Shown: positions 6,655 through 15,136, numbered from the stretch's first letter. The stretch: DNA of 35,112 bases from an uncultured Ruminococcus sp. (GCF_902762735.1 NZ_CACWPP010000029.1:1-35112); one strand, 5' to 3'. The notes: a model not told the origin generated them from the letters alone. Numbers and translations: made by a program.

Positions 6655-8397
6655 TTAGTCCTGATACTTACCTCTTGGAACGTAGGTGGTGTGCAGGTAC
6701 TCGTGTGCCTTGTGAGCGCCGGGCTTCTCGAAGAACTCGTTATAGAGCATATCCATAACAGGGCTCTCGTGAGACATTCTCAGCTCCATATTGCTGTCAG
6801 CATCGTACAGTGCCTTAGCTCTGATAGCCTTGAGGTCAACGAAGTTTCTTACGCTGTCGCTCTGAACAGGCTGACCGCCGCCGTTGATGCAGCCGCCGGG
6901 ACAAGCCATGATCTCAACGAACTGGTAATCCTTTTCGCCCTTGATGATGCCCTCAATGATCTCTCTTGCATTAGCCAGACCCGAAGCAACTGCTACCTTT
7001 ACGGTAACGCCGCCAACGGTGTAAGTAGCTTCCTTGATGCCCTTAGTGCCTCTTACCTCAGTGAACTCCAGCGGCTCGCACTTGCCGTCCAGCTTGACAG
7101 CTGCGGTTCTCAGTGCAGCTTCCATAACGCCGCCTGTTGCGCCGAAGATAGCGCCTGCGCCCGAAGCAGTCTCGAACGGATCATCGAACTGCTCATCAGG
7201 CAGAGAATTGAAGTCGATACCTGCCTCGCGGATCATTCTGCCCAGCTCACGGGTAGTCAGTGCAACATCAACATCGTCGTAGTCGCCCTCTCTCTGCTCT
7301 TCTCTTGTTACCTCGAACTTCTTTGCTGTGCAGGGGATAACGCTGACAACGAACAGGTTCTTGGGGTCGATGTTGTTCTTCTGAGCATAGTAGCTCTTCA
7401 GAACTGCGCCGAACATCTGCTGAGGAGACTTGCAGCTCGACAGATGAGGCAGGAAGTCAGGATAGAAATGCTCGCAGAACTTGACCCAGCCCGGGCAGCA
7501 GGAAGTGAACATCGGCAGAGTGCCGCCTGTTGTGATCCTCTCGATCAGCTCATTAGCTTCCTCAACGATGGTGAGGTCAGCAGTAACGTCCATGTTGAAC
7601 ACCTGATCGGGACCCAGTCTTCTGATAGCAGCGACCATTTTGCCCTCAACATTAGTGCCGACAGGGTTGCCGAACTCTTCACCCAGAGTAGCTCTTATAG
7701 AAGGAGCGGTGAAGAATATTACCTTCTTCTCGGGATCTGCAATAGCGTCCCATACCTTCTTCTCACTGCTCTTCTCGGTAAGTGCGCCAACAGGACATGA
7801 AACTATGCACTGTCCGCAGCCAACGCAAGCGGTGGAAGCGAGAGGTGCATCAAAAGCAGAACCAACGTGAACGTTGAAACCTCTTCTGATGTTGCCGATA
7901 ACAGAAACGCTCTGAACGTTCTTGCAGGCAGCAACGCATCTCATGCACTGTATGCACTTGTTGTTATCTCTTATCAGGAAAGGAGAAGAATCGTCGATAG
8001 GCTTGTTCATCTCCTCAGGCATGAATCTGTCCTCATCTGCGCCGTAAGCAACGCTGAGCTTCTGCAGCTCGCAGTTGTTAGCTCTTACGCAGGAAAGGCA
8101 CTTCTTCTTGTGGTTGGAGAGCATCAGCTCCAGAGTGGTCTTTCTCGACTTTCTAACCTTAGGTGTATTGGTGAATACCTCCATGCCTTCAGCTGCGGGG
8201 TGTGTGCAGGCAGCTACCAGACCTCTTGCGCCTGTGATCTCAACAACGCAGATACGGCAAGCGCCGATGCAGTTGACATCTTTCAGGTAGCAGAGTGTAG
8301 GTATATCCACATTTGCAGCCTTAGCTGCTTCCAGAACAGTAGAGCCTGCGGGAACTTCCACAGGGATACCGTTTATTTTCAGATGAATCATTTCCAT
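6655..8397 (-). CDS. hydA: [FeFe] hydrogenase catalytic subunit HydA
   Basis: This 580-residue protein makes or uses H2 at the H-cluster. Its N-terminus is a [2Fe-2S] plant-type domain (Cys36, 47, 50, 65), followed by the His96-Cys100-Cys103-Cys109 cluster site and two CxxCxxCxxxC [4Fe-4S] motifs (Cys148-158 and 191-201). The H-cluster domain has L1 TSCCPGW (298-304), L2 IPCTAKKFE (354-362) and L3 EIMACPGGCINGGGQP. The C-terminal small-subunit helix is fused. The modular N-terminus and the hydB and hydC partners fit the trimeric, NAD-linked, electron-bifurcating type, which couples ferredoxin and NADH oxidation to H2 release. L2 has Ile354 where most family members have Met. The gene lies 20 bp after hydB. 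Confidence 0.96.
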   Translation of the reverse strand: MEMIHLKINGIPVEVPAGSTVLEAAKAANVDIPTLCYLKDVNCIGACRICVVEITGARGLVAACTHPAAEGMEVFTNTPKVRKSRKTTLELMLSNHKKKCLSCVRANNCELQKLSVAYGADEDRFMPEEMNKPIDDSSPFLIRDNNKCIQCMRCVAACKNVQSVSVIGNIRRGFNVHVGSAFDAPLASTACVGCGQCIVSCPVGALTEKSSEKKVWDAIADPEKKVIFFTAPSIRATLGEEFGNPVGTNVEGKMVAAIRRLGPDQVFNMDVTADLTIVEEANELIERITTGGTLPMFTSCCPGWVKFCEHFYPDFLPHLSSCKSPQQMFGAVLKSYYAQKNNIDPKNLFVVSVIPCTAKKFEVTREEQREGDYDDVDVALTTRELGRMIREAGIDFNSLPDEQFDDPFETASGAGAIFGATGGVMEAALRTAAVKLDGKCEPLEFTEVRGTKGIKEATYTVGGVTVKVAVASGLANAREIIEGIIKGEKDYQFVEIMACPGGCINGGGQPVQSDSVRNFVDLKAIRAKALYDADSNMELRMSHESPVMDMLYNEFFEKPGAHKAHEYLHTTYVPRGKYQD

Positions 8398-8417
8398 AGT
8401 TTAGTACCCTCCTCTGC

Positions 8418-10310
8418 TTACTTCTTGATGATAGCGCCGAACTTACAGTTGCTCATGCAGACACCGCACTTGATGCACTTGTCAGTGTCGATAACGTGAG
8501 GATTCTTGACAGTGCCTGTGATAGCGTTGGCAGGGCAGTTTCTAGCGCAGAGCGTACAGCCCTTGCACTTGTCAGCAACGATCTCGTACTGAAGCAGGTT
8601 CTTGCAGACACCTGCGGGACACTTCTTGTCCTTGATATGTGCGAGGTACTCGTCACCGAAATACTGAAGTGTGGACAGAACAGGGTTAGGAGCAGACTGA
8701 CCCAGTGCGCACAGCGAAGAGGACTTCATGTGTGTAGCCAGATCCTGTATCTTCTCCAGATCCTCCATCTCGCCCTTGCCGTCGGTGATCTTCTCCAGCA
8801 GCTGCAGGAGCTTTCTTGTACCTACGCGGCAGGGAGTACATTTACCGCATGACTCGTCAACAGTGAAGTTCAGGTAGAACTTGGAAACATCGACCATGCA
8901 GTTGTCCTCGTCCATAACGATAAGTCCGCCCGAACCCATCATCGAGCCGAGAGCAGCCAGACTTTCATAGTCGATAGGAGTATCTATATGCTGTGCAGGG
9001 ATACAGCCGCCCGAAGGACCGCCTGTCTGCGCAGCCTTGAATGCCTTGCCCTCAGGTATGCCGCCGCCGATCTCTTCGATGATCTCGCGCAGTGTAGTAC
9101 CCATAGGTATCTCGACCAGACCAACATTGGTGATCTTGCCGCCCAGCGCGAATACCTTAGTACCCTTGGACTTCTCGGTACCCATAGTGCTATACCAGCT
9201 TGCACCCTTTCTGATGATCTGTGCGATATTAGCATAAGTTTCAACGTTGTTCAGCAGAGTAGGCTTGCCGAACAGACCCTTTACAGCGGGGAAAGGAGGT
9301 CTCGGACGAGGCTCACCTCTGTTGCCCTCGATGGAGGTCAGCAGTGCAGTTTCCTCACCGCATACGAACGCACCTGCGCCCAGTCTGATCTCGATGTCGA
9401 AATCGTGACCCTTGCCCAGAATGTTCTTGCCCAGCAGACCGTATTCCCTAGCCTGATCCAGCGCGATCTGGAGTCTGTGAACAGCAACGGGGTACTCAGC
9501 TCTTACATAAACATAGCCCTGATGAGCGCCGACAGCGTAGGAAGCTATAGTCATAGCCTCGATAACAGCGTGGGGATCGCCCTCAAGGATAGATCTGTCC
9601 ATGAATGCGCCGGGGTCGCCCTCATCGGCGTTACATGCAACGTACTTGACATCGCCGGGAGCGTCCTTAGTGAACATCCACTTTCTGCCTGTGGGGAAGC
9701 CTGCGCCGCCTCTGCCGCGAATGCCCGAATCAAGAACTTCCTTGACTACCTCATCGGGAGTCATGGAGTCAAGTACCTTATAAAGTGCCTGATAACCGTC
9801 GGTAGCTATGTACTCCTCGATGTCCTCGGGGTCGATAACGCCGCAGTTTCTCAGTGCAATTCTCTTCTGCTTTCTGTAAAAGTTTGTCTCATACAGAGAA
9901 ATGATAGAACCGTCATCGTGAACAGTCTCCTTATAAAGCAGATCCTTGCAGATCTCGCCCTTTACCAGATGTTCGTCAACGATCCTCTTGATGCCTTCGG
10001 GAGTTGCCTGTGCATAGAATGCGCCCTCAGGGTATACTATAACGATAGGACCCAGTGAGCAGAGACCGAAGCAGCCTGTTCTTACAACAAGTACTTCATC
10101 AGCGATGCCCTGTGCAGCCAGCTCGTCCTTCAGAGCCTTCAGAACGTCCATAGAATGCGAGGACTGACAGCCTGTACCGCCGCAGACCAGAACCTGCTTG
10201 CGGTAGCCTGTTTCCTTAGCGAGCTTCTCGCCTTCTTCTGCGATGATAGTTCTGACTTTAACAATATCAGCCTTAGCGGCTTTGATCTTATTCAGTTCTT
10301 CAAATGTCAT
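8418..10310 (-). CDS. hydB: Hydrogenase NADH-binding flavoprotein subunit HydB
   Basis: This 630-residue NuoF-like subunit carries FMN and the NAD site and is expected to host electron bifurcation. Residues 1-110 are a thioredoxin-like [2Fe-2S] domain (Cys43, 48, 80, 84). The NuoF core has the Gly-rich NAD site GRGGAGFPTG and the FMN region CNADEGDPGAFMDR, then GAGAFVCGEETALL. The SCGKCTPCRVGT motif binds the next [4Fe-4S] cluster. The C-terminus adds a two-cluster ferredoxin (CxxCxxCxxxC twice). The length and domain order match HydB of Thermotoga-type hydrogenases. The start has AAGGAGG at a spacing of 8-9 bp, 13 bp after hydC. Confidence 0.96.
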   Translation of the reverse strand: MTFEELNKIKAAKADIVKVRTIIAEEGEKLAKETGYRKQVLVCGGTGCQSSHSMDVLKALKDELAAQGIADEVLVVRTGCFGLCSLGPIVIVYPEGAFYAQATPEGIKRIVDEHLVKGEICKDLLYKETVHDDGSIISLYETNFYRKQKRIALRNCGVIDPEDIEEYIATDGYQALYKVLDSMTPDEVVKEVLDSGIRGRGGAGFPTGRKWMFTKDAPGDVKYVACNADEGDPGAFMDRSILEGDPHAVIEAMTIASYAVGAHQGYVYVRAEYPVAVHRLQIALDQAREYGLLGKNILGKGHDFDIEIRLGAGAFVCGEETALLTSIEGNRGEPRPRPPFPAVKGLFGKPTLLNNVETYANIAQIIRKGASWYSTMGTEKSKGTKVFALGGKITNVGLVEIPMGTTLREIIEEIGGGIPEGKAFKAAQTGGPSGGCIPAQHIDTPIDYESLAALGSMMGSGGLIVMDEDNCMVDVSKFYLNFTVDESCGKCTPCRVGTRKLLQLLEKITDGKGEMEDLEKIQDLATHMKSSSLCALGQSAPNPVLSTLQYFGDEYLAHIKDKKCPAGVCKNLLQYEIVADKCKGCTLCARNCPANAITGTVKNPHVIDTDKCIKCGVCMSNCKFGAIIKK

Positions 10311-10323
10311 ACTGCCTACCTCC

Positions 10324-10815
10324 TTACTTGTAGCTGTCCAGTATCTTAGCGACCTGGTCAGGCTTCAGTTTGCCGTAAACATCTTCGTCTACCAGCATTA
10401 CGGGCGCAAGTCCGCAAGCACCTACACAGCGGCAGGAATCAATTGAAAACATGCCGTCAGCAGTACACTCACCGCTCTTGATGCCCAGCTTAGCCTCAAC
10501 AGCCTCCAGTATCTTATCAGAGCCTTTAACATAGCAGGCAGTACCGAGACAGACGCTGATCCTGTGCTTGCCCTTTGGGGTCAGCGAGAACTGGCTGTAA
10601 AATGTAGCAACGCCGAATACCTCCGACAGTGATACGCCCAGTCCGTCAGCGATCATCTTCTGGACCTCGATAGGAAGATAGCCGTAGATCCCCTGAGCCT
10701 CCTGCAAAGTGGGCATCAGTCCGCCGGGCTGGTCATGGTGCTTAGCAATGACTTCCTTCAGCTGCGCCTCCTGCTCAGGAGTACCCTGAAAAGGAATAAC
10801 GGTTTTCTCAGTCAT
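10324..10815 (-). CDS. hydC: Hydrogenase [2Fe-2S] subunit HydC (NuoE-like)
   Basis: This 163-residue NuoE-like protein has an N-terminal helical bundle and a thioredoxin-like fold with four cluster ligands: Cys89 and Cys94 in VCLGTACYV, and Cys130 and Cys134 in CVGACGLAP. It passes electrons to and from the flavin subunit. It is the first gene of the hydC-hydB-hydA operon. The start has AAGGAGG eight bases upstream. Confidence 0.95.
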   Translation of the reverse strand: MTEKTVIPFQGTPEQEAQLKEVIAKHHDQPGGLMPTLQEAQGIYGYLPIEVQKMIADGLGVSLSEVFGVATFYSQFSLTPKGKHRISVCLGTACYVKGSDKILEAVEAKLGIKSGECTADGMFSIDSCRCVGACGLAPVMLVDEDVYGKLKPDQVAKILDSYK

Positions 10816-10882
10816 AAAATAACCTCCTTATTATTTTGCATAACAAAATATACTGATCATGCACCGCGCATTTACCTTTTGA

Positions 10883-10913
10883 TATGGGCGATATAAGTGC
10901 GTATATGCCCATA
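10883..10913. promoter_or_regulatory. Inverted repeat in the hydCBA leader
   Basis: TATGGGCGATATA and TATATGCCCATA form a 12-bp inverted repeat with one bulged G around AGTGCG. It lies about 20-50 bp after the expected transcription start, so it could be an operator or a leader-RNA hairpin. It does not match the redox-sensor Rex operator that I know. Confidence 0.4.
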
Positions 10914-10938
10914 AAATAAAGCCGCGGTCAACACTCTT

Positions 10939-10967
10939 ATTATACATTATTTCGTCATTCTTTTCAA
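10939..10967 (-). promoter_or_regulatory. Promoter of hydCBA
   Basis: On the minus strand TTGAAA (10962-10967), 17 bp, then TATAAT (10939-10944). The transcript has a leader of about 115 bases. Confidence 0.85.
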
Positions 10968-11279
10968 GCATTTTAAAAAAATTAATTCACAAACTTGCAT
11001 GCATATTTTTATGCATTTTTACGCAAATTGTTTGGTTAGTTATTTTTAATTTGGTTAGTTTAGACTAACGCAAGCATTTTTCAGACAGCTTTCTGCACGA
11101 TTAAGCTCTTATCGAAAGTTAATTAAGGCTTATCTTTAACATTAATGCAAGATTTCCTTCATTTTCGGTTCATTTGTAAGCCTTGCAGACCATTTTTTGT
11201 CTATTGATAAAATGCACAAAATATTTTCACTAGATTTGTGAATGTTTTTTTAGAATTTTTGTATACAAAACACAAATAA
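10968..11279. other. AT-rich intergenic region with direct and inverted repeats
   Basis: No gene is seen between hydC and the cytidylate-kinase-like gene. TTTGGTTAGTT occurs twice (11031-11041 and 11050-11060), and the second copy runs into the dyad GTTAGT-TTAG-ACTAAC (11054-11069). These could bind a regulator of either divergent gene; no regulator is identified. Confidence 0.4.
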
Positions 11280-11290
11280 TGTGCTATAAT
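11280..11290 (+). promoter_or_regulatory. Extended -10 promoter of the cytidylate-kinase-like gene
   Basis: TGTGCTATAAT contains TGnTATAAT, an extended -10 box. No good -35 is present at 17 bp. The start codon lies about 34 bp further on. Confidence 0.7.
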
Positions 11291-11323
11291 ATATTCAGCC
11301 CAAGAGAGAAGGGAGCGATGTAC

Positions 11324-11959
11324 ATGAGGTCTATCATAACTATCAGCCGTGAGTTTGGCAGCGGCGGCCGCGAGATCGGCAGAACGCTTGCACGTGAGTT
11401 CAACATTCCGTTTTATGATAAAGAGCTTCTGGAGATCGCTTCAAAAGACAGCGGCATCTGTGAAGAGTTATTTGTCAAGAATGACGAGAGCTACACCAAC
11501 AGTTTTCTGTTCTCGCTGGTCATGGGCAGTTATCCCGTTGCGGCAGACGGCAGGATAAATCCCGATCTTCCGCTGAACCACAAGATATTTCTGGCACAGT
11601 TCGACACGATACGCAAGCTGGGCGATCAGGGTCCCTGTGTGATAGTCGGCAGATGTGCTGACTATGTGCTGAAAGACAATCCCAATGTGATCGACTTTTT
11701 CCTGATGGCTGATCTTGCCGACAAAAAAGCGAGGATACTGAGCAGATACGATATAGAGAAGGACAAAGTTGAGGACTTCATCAAAAAGACTGACAAGCGG
11801 CGTGCTTTCTACTATAATTATTATACTGACCAGAAGTGGGGCGCAGCACCCAATTTCGACCTCTGCATAAACACGTCCAAAACGGGCATAGCAGGGGCGG
11901 TAAAGCTGATGAAGGACTATATAGAGATCAGAGAGAGCTACAAGTCCGATCAGCGTTAA
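11324..11959 (+). CDS. Cytidylate kinase-like family protein
   Basis: The 211-residue protein begins MRSIITISREFGSGGREIG, the opening typical of the stand-alone cytidylate-kinase-like family, in which the Walker A loop is GSGGREIG. PFYDKELLEIA follows. The middle has the Arg-rich NMP-kinase features (GRCADYVL near 120, DKKARILSRYDI near 145) and TDKRRAFYYNYYTDQKWG. It probably phosphorylates a small molecule with ATP, but this family is separate from the true CMP kinase and its substrate is not known. The start at 11324 is chosen because the GGGAG at 11311 is spaced correctly for it; the ATG at 11318 is too close. It is monocistronic. Confidence 0.8.
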   Translation: MRSIITISREFGSGGREIGRTLAREFNIPFYDKELLEIASKDSGICEELFVKNDESYTNSFLFSLVMGSYPVAADGRINPDLPLNHKIFLAQFDTIRKLGDQGPCVIVGRCADYVLKDNPNVIDFFLMADLADKKARILSRYDIEKDKVEDFIKKTDKRRAFYYNYYTDQKWGAAPNFDLCINTSKTGIAGAVKLMKDYIEIRESYKSDQR

Positions 11960-12007
11960 GTTTACGACATTCATGTTTTTTAATTCATTTTACTTTCCTT
12001 ACTACAA

Positions 12008-12040
12008 AGAGACACCGAGCCGGGAGGACGGTGTCTTTTT
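12008..12040 (+). terminator. Terminator of the cytidylate-kinase-like gene
   Basis: AGACACCG pairs with CGGTGTCT and is followed by five T residues. Confidence 0.85.
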
Positions 12041-12092
12041 GTATGCGCAAAAACTTTCGGGAGGGCTTTCAAAAAAAATTTCTGAAAAGGGC

Positions 12093-12121
12093 TTGCATTT
12101 TTCGTTCAAGTGTGCTATAAT
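12093..12121 (+). promoter_or_regulatory. Promoter of tRNA-Arg(CCT)
   Basis: TTGCAT (12093-12098), 17 bp, then TATAAT (12116-12121) inside TGTGCTATAAT, an extended -10. Confidence 0.85.
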
Positions 12122-12136
12122 ATCATAGTTAGATAA

Positions 12137-12210
12137 GTCGTTGTAGCTCAGCCGGATAGAGCGGCCGCCTCCTAAGCGGCAGGCCGGAGGTTCGAATCCT
12201 CTCAGCGACG
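12137..12210 (+). tRNA. tRNA-Arg (anticodon CCT)
   Basis: Acceptor GTCGTTG pairs with CAGCGAC, the discriminator is G, and the anticodon stem-loop GCCGC-CTCCTAA-GCGGC gives CCT. The T-arm GGTTCGAATCC is present. CCA is not encoded. It is transcribed alone. Confidence 0.95.
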
Positions 12211-12215
12211 TAAAA

Positions 12216-12250
12216 TGCGCCTCGCGGTAATAACTGCGGGGTGTTTTTTT
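12216..12250 (+). terminator. Terminator of tRNA-Arg
   Basis: GCGCCTCGC pairs imperfectly with GCGGGGTGT and is followed by seven T residues. Confidence 0.7.
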
Positions 12251-12261
12251 GTCTCATCCGC

Positions 12262-12296
12262 AAAAAAATACTCCCGCAGAGCCGTTCTGCGGGAGT
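12262..12296 (-). terminator. Terminator of ptsI
   Basis: On the minus strand ACTCCCGCAG pairs with CTGCGGGAGT and is followed by ATTTTTTT. It lies back to back with the tRNA-Arg terminator. Confidence 0.85.
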
Positions 12297-12318
12297 TTTG
12301 TCAACATTATCAATAGTT

Positions 12319-13992
12319 TCAGTAGTGCAGCATCCTGCGGATATTGCCGTGTACCTGCCGCCTGTCACTCAGGTTAAGACTGCGTATCATGCGCCTTATG
12401 GGAAGCACCTGCGGCGGTGCGACCGAAAGTGCGTCCAGCGACATATCCATCAGCACCTCAGTAAGCGAAAGGTCAGCCCCCATCTCTCCGCACAGACAGA
12501 CCTTCACTCCCCTGCTGTGCGCATTGTCAACCACCATCTTTATCATTCTAAGCACAGCAAGGTGGTTGGGCGGAACAACGTTCTCATAATTCGGGTTCTG
12601 CCTGTCTATCGCCAGCGTGTACTGTTCAAGATCGTTGGTGCCGATGCTGAAAAAGTCCACTTCCTGCGCCAGCAGGTCACTTATCATCACCGCCGCGGGA
12701 GTCTCTATCATAACGCCCAGCTCAATATCGTTGTCGAACGCTATCTTCTTGCTCACCAGCTCGTCTTTCAGTTTGTGGATTATGTCCTTGACGCGGTAGA
12801 CCTCGTCAACATCTATTATCATCGGTATCAGTATCGAAAGTTTGCCGTAAGCCGAAGCCCTCAGCAAAGCCCTCAGCTGTGTGCGGAAAATGTCCTGACG
12901 GCGCAGGCAGAGCCTTACAGCGCGCATGCCCAGCGCAGGATTTTCCTCCCTGTCAAGCTCGAAATAGTCCGCTGTCTTGTCAGCACCTATATCAAGTGTC
13001 CTGATAACTACCCTCTTGCCTTTCATCTCTTCGACAACACGGCGGTAATTGTAGAACAGCTCTTCCTCATCGGGAAAGCTGTCCCTCTGCAAATACAGGA
13101 ATTCCGACCTCAGCAGACCGATACCGCCCGCATCATTTTCAATGACAGATTCCAGATCGCCGATGCCGCCGATATTGGCGTACACCGCGATCTCCCTGCC
13201 GTCGCGCGTCATGTTGCGCCTGCCTTTCAGCCGCTGGAGCATCTCGCGCTTGCGCCCCTCTTCTTCCTCGCGGCGTGCCAGTTTTATCGTGGTCTCATTG
13301 TCGGGTTCTATATAAATGATGCCGTCATAGCCGTCAACTATCGCATATCTGCCGTCATAATCTTCCAGCCTGACATCGCCCAGCCCTATCAGCGCGGGAA
13401 TGTTCATCGTCCTCGCCAGTATCGCCGTGTGCGAATTTGTCGAGCCGCCGCTGGTACAGAAAGCCGCAACTTTCGACTTATCCAGCGTTGCAGTCTCACT
13501 GGGCAGAAGATCCTCCGCACAGATTATACTTATGTCATCAAGCACAAAATCACTGCTGGACTGGTTCTGCAAAAGCCTTATTATACGCTCGGACGCATCG
13601 TATACGTCAGAACAGCGCTCACGGATATAGTCGGAGTCGCCCTGACGCATAATTTCTGCTATTTTCTGGGAAGTTCTCGCAACAGCATATTCCGCGTTGC
13701 ACTTCTCGGTGAAGATCATGCTCCTGACACCTTTTTCAAACTGGCTGTCAGCTAAGATTATCTGCTGTATATAAAAAATGTCAGCATCAGTCTGACCGAT
13801 CTCCTCGGCAGTTCGTTCGCGGAGCAGTTTCAGCTCATCAACAGCACCGTCTTTGGCTTCGGTATATCTGTCCCATTCCTTTTCGGGGTCATTTATTTTT
13901 ATACGGGGGATGTCTATGCGGTCACGCTGATAATAGCTTATAATGCCGTGGGCGATCCCGCCGTAAACGGAGCGGCCTTTCAGAGCGATCAT
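12319..13992 (-). CDS. ptsI: Phosphoenolpyruvate-protein phosphotransferase (PTS enzyme I)
   Basis: This 557-residue protein has the full enzyme I architecture. The N-terminal HPr-binding and phosphohistidine domain holds His188 in GGSTNSHTAILAR, the residue phosphorylated by PEP. The C-terminal PEP-binding barrel has RSEFLY, MIETPAA, GTNDLEQYTLAIDR and the active-site Cys in LCGEMG. It takes phosphate from PEP and passes it to HPr. The start at 13992 gives MIALKGRSVYGG after GGAGGTGG; an upstream in-frame extension overlaps the promoter. No HPr or sugar-specific EII gene lies in the window, so its partner and role (sugar uptake or regulation) are unknown. Confidence 0.93.
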   Translation of the reverse strand: MIALKGRSVYGGIAHGIISYYQRDRIDIPRIKINDPEKEWDRYTEAKDGAVDELKLLRERTAEEIGQTDADIFYIQQIILADSQFEKGVRSMIFTEKCNAEYAVARTSQKIAEIMRQGDSDYIRERCSDVYDASERIIRLLQNQSSSDFVLDDISIICAEDLLPSETATLDKSKVAAFCTSGGSTNSHTAILARTMNIPALIGLGDVRLEDYDGRYAIVDGYDGIIYIEPDNETTIKLARREEEEGRKREMLQRLKGRRNMTRDGREIAVYANIGGIGDLESVIENDAGGIGLLRSEFLYLQRDSFPDEEELFYNYRRVVEEMKGKRVVIRTLDIGADKTADYFELDREENPALGMRAVRLCLRRQDIFRTQLRALLRASAYGKLSILIPMIIDVDEVYRVKDIIHKLKDELVSKKIAFDNDIELGVMIETPAAVMISDLLAQEVDFFSIGTNDLEQYTLAIDRQNPNYENVVPPNHLAVLRMIKMVVDNAHSRGVKVCLCGEMGADLSLTEVLMDMSLDALSVAPPQVLPIRRMIRSLNLSDRRQVHGNIRRMLHY

Positions 13993-14038
13993 AGATCTTC
14001 CCACCTCCGTTCTGTAAAGGTCATAATAATACAATTTT

Positions 14039-14049
14039 ATTATAGCACA
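14039..14049 (-). promoter_or_regulatory. Extended -10 promoter of ptsI
   Basis: On the minus strand the sequence TGTGCTATAAT lies about 45 bp before the start codon; the -35 region is weak. The rest of 14050-14295 is AT-rich and shows no gene. Confidence 0.65.
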
Positions 14050-14295
14050 TTCTTCAAAAGTTAAAAGCACCGATTTGATTTATTTACATTTGTGCAACAT
14101 TTTTTGGTATTTATTACAAATTCATACAAGTATTTTTAGCGGCATTAACAACAGTCAATGGAATAAACAGGAAACAACATTACTTACACAGTTTTTCTCC
14201 ATACAGTGACCGCATCAAAACTGATCTCTGTTTTCAATATTTTTGAACTAATTTTAAACGCTTTATTAACGTTTTGAGAAGTTTCAAAAATCCCC

Positions 14296-14324
14296 TTGAC
14301 AAACCACCAATGCTGTGCTATAAT
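14296..14324 (+). promoter_or_regulatory. Promoter of the Gly-Arg-His tRNA operon
   Basis: TTGACA (14296-14301), 17 bp, TATAAT (14319-14324) within TGTGCTATAAT. It has both consensus boxes and the extended -10. Confidence 0.92.
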
Positions 14325-14361
14325 AGACAACGTTGACCGACAAGTGGTCAATGACCGAACT

Positions 14362-14432
14362 GCGGGTGTAGTTCAGTGGTAGAACTCCAGCCTTCCAAGC
14401 TGGCCATGTGGGTTCGATTCCCATCACCCGCT
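14362..14432 (+). tRNA. tRNA-Gly (anticodon TCC)
   Basis: Acceptor GCGGGTG pairs with CACCCGC, and CCAGC-CTTCCAA-GCTGG gives TCC. CCA is not encoded. It is the first of three tRNAs in one transcript. Confidence 0.95.
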
Positions 14433-14458
14433 TTACTGCTGAACATTTTAGCAGATAT

Positions 14459-14532
<74 letters not shown>

Positions 14533-14536
14533 TTAT

Positions 14537-14611
14537 GGTGGGTATAGCGTAGTTGGTTAACGCGTCAGATTGTGGTCCTGAAGATCGAGGGTTCGAATCC
14601 CTCTACCCACC
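14537..14611 (+). tRNA. tRNA-His (anticodon GTG)
   Basis: The acceptor GTGGGTA pairs with TACCCAC, and the extra 5' G (-1) faces C73, which is the His identity pair. The anticodon loop TTGTGGT gives GTG. The last pair of the anticodon stem is an A-C mismatch. CCA is not encoded. Confidence 0.93.
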
Positions 14612-14623
14612 CTATAAGGTGTG

Positions 14624-14649
14624 AAAAGTCCGTTATGCGGGCTTTTTTT
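14624..14649 (+). terminator. Terminator of the tRNA operon
   Basis: AAGTCCG pairs with CGGGCTT across TTATG (one G-T pair), with the T-run continuing to 14649. Confidence 0.8.
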
Positions 14650-14811
14650 GTATATGTTCGCATCTTGCGGCGTATGGTCCTTCCCGTGAAGCAGAACGCA
14701 GGGATACATACCGCTGTGACCCTGTACAGCTTTTCAGCGCAAGACCGCGAATGGCGATCATCAAACGTCAAAAATGTGAAGATATAAAAATATTAAAGGA
14801 GGTCATCTGTA

Positions 14812-14994
14812 ATGGATCCAAAAGAAGAGATAATCGTAGGCTCGGCACTGATGCTGTTCAGCTCGGTGATAAAAAACAAACAGCTCGCGGGGACTTTTGC
14901 ACTGTCAGCAGCACTGCTGTTTCTGCATTCAAGCATTCAGGACGTTCAAAATGAGAGGAAACTGCGCAGACGGCTGATCGAAACAAAAGCATGA
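14812..14994 (+). CDS. Small membrane protein of unknown function, 60 residues
   Basis: AAAGGAGGT lies at good spacing before the ATG, one of the strongest ribosome sites in the window. The protein has an acidic start (MDPKEE), one or two hydrophobic stretches (about 8-22 and 26-40) and a basic, charged C-terminus (NERKLRRRLIETKA). This fits a small inner-membrane protein. It has its own terminator. I do not recognise a family and see no clear promoter; the tRNA terminator just upstream argues against read-through. Confidence 0.6.
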   Translation: MDPKEEIIVGSALMLFSSVIKNKQLAGTFALSAALLFLHSSIQDVQNERKLRRRLIETKA

Positions 14995-15007
14995 GCATAA
15001 AGCAGGG

Positions 15008-15032
15008 GCGCTCCGATAGGGGCGCTTTTTTT
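15008..15032 (+). terminator. Terminator of the small membrane protein gene
   Basis: GCGCTCC pairs with GGGGCGC (one G-T) around GATA and is followed by seven T residues. Confidence 0.8.
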
Positions 15033-15077
15033 CTTACCGATTTTTGCGGCGATGCTCAAATTTCGATGCAAATTTTG

Positions 15078-15094
15078 TGTAATCTGACATTACA
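15078..15094. promoter_or_regulatory. Dyad upstream of the K+ channel gene
   Basis: TGTAAT-CTGAC-ATTACA is a perfect 6+6 dyad 43 bp before the channel start codon, where a repressor or activator could bind. No protein partner is known. Confidence 0.35.
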
Positions 15095-15136
15095 AATTCT
15101 GCCGCATCTATAAGATCTTTCGGATGGTGATAAAAT

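Noticed and set aside
6556-7800. Plus-strand open frame of 414 codons opposite hydA, and similar long frames opposite hydB, the isomerase, FkbH and DHHW genes
   Set aside because: All are shadows of strongly supported genes in the codon-biased opposite strand, without start signals or recognisable domains.
12241-13755. Long plus-strand open frame of 504 codons opposite ptsI
   Set aside because: It lies antisense to a clear enzyme I gene, has no ribosome site and gives a His/Tyr/Arg-rich sequence with no domain.
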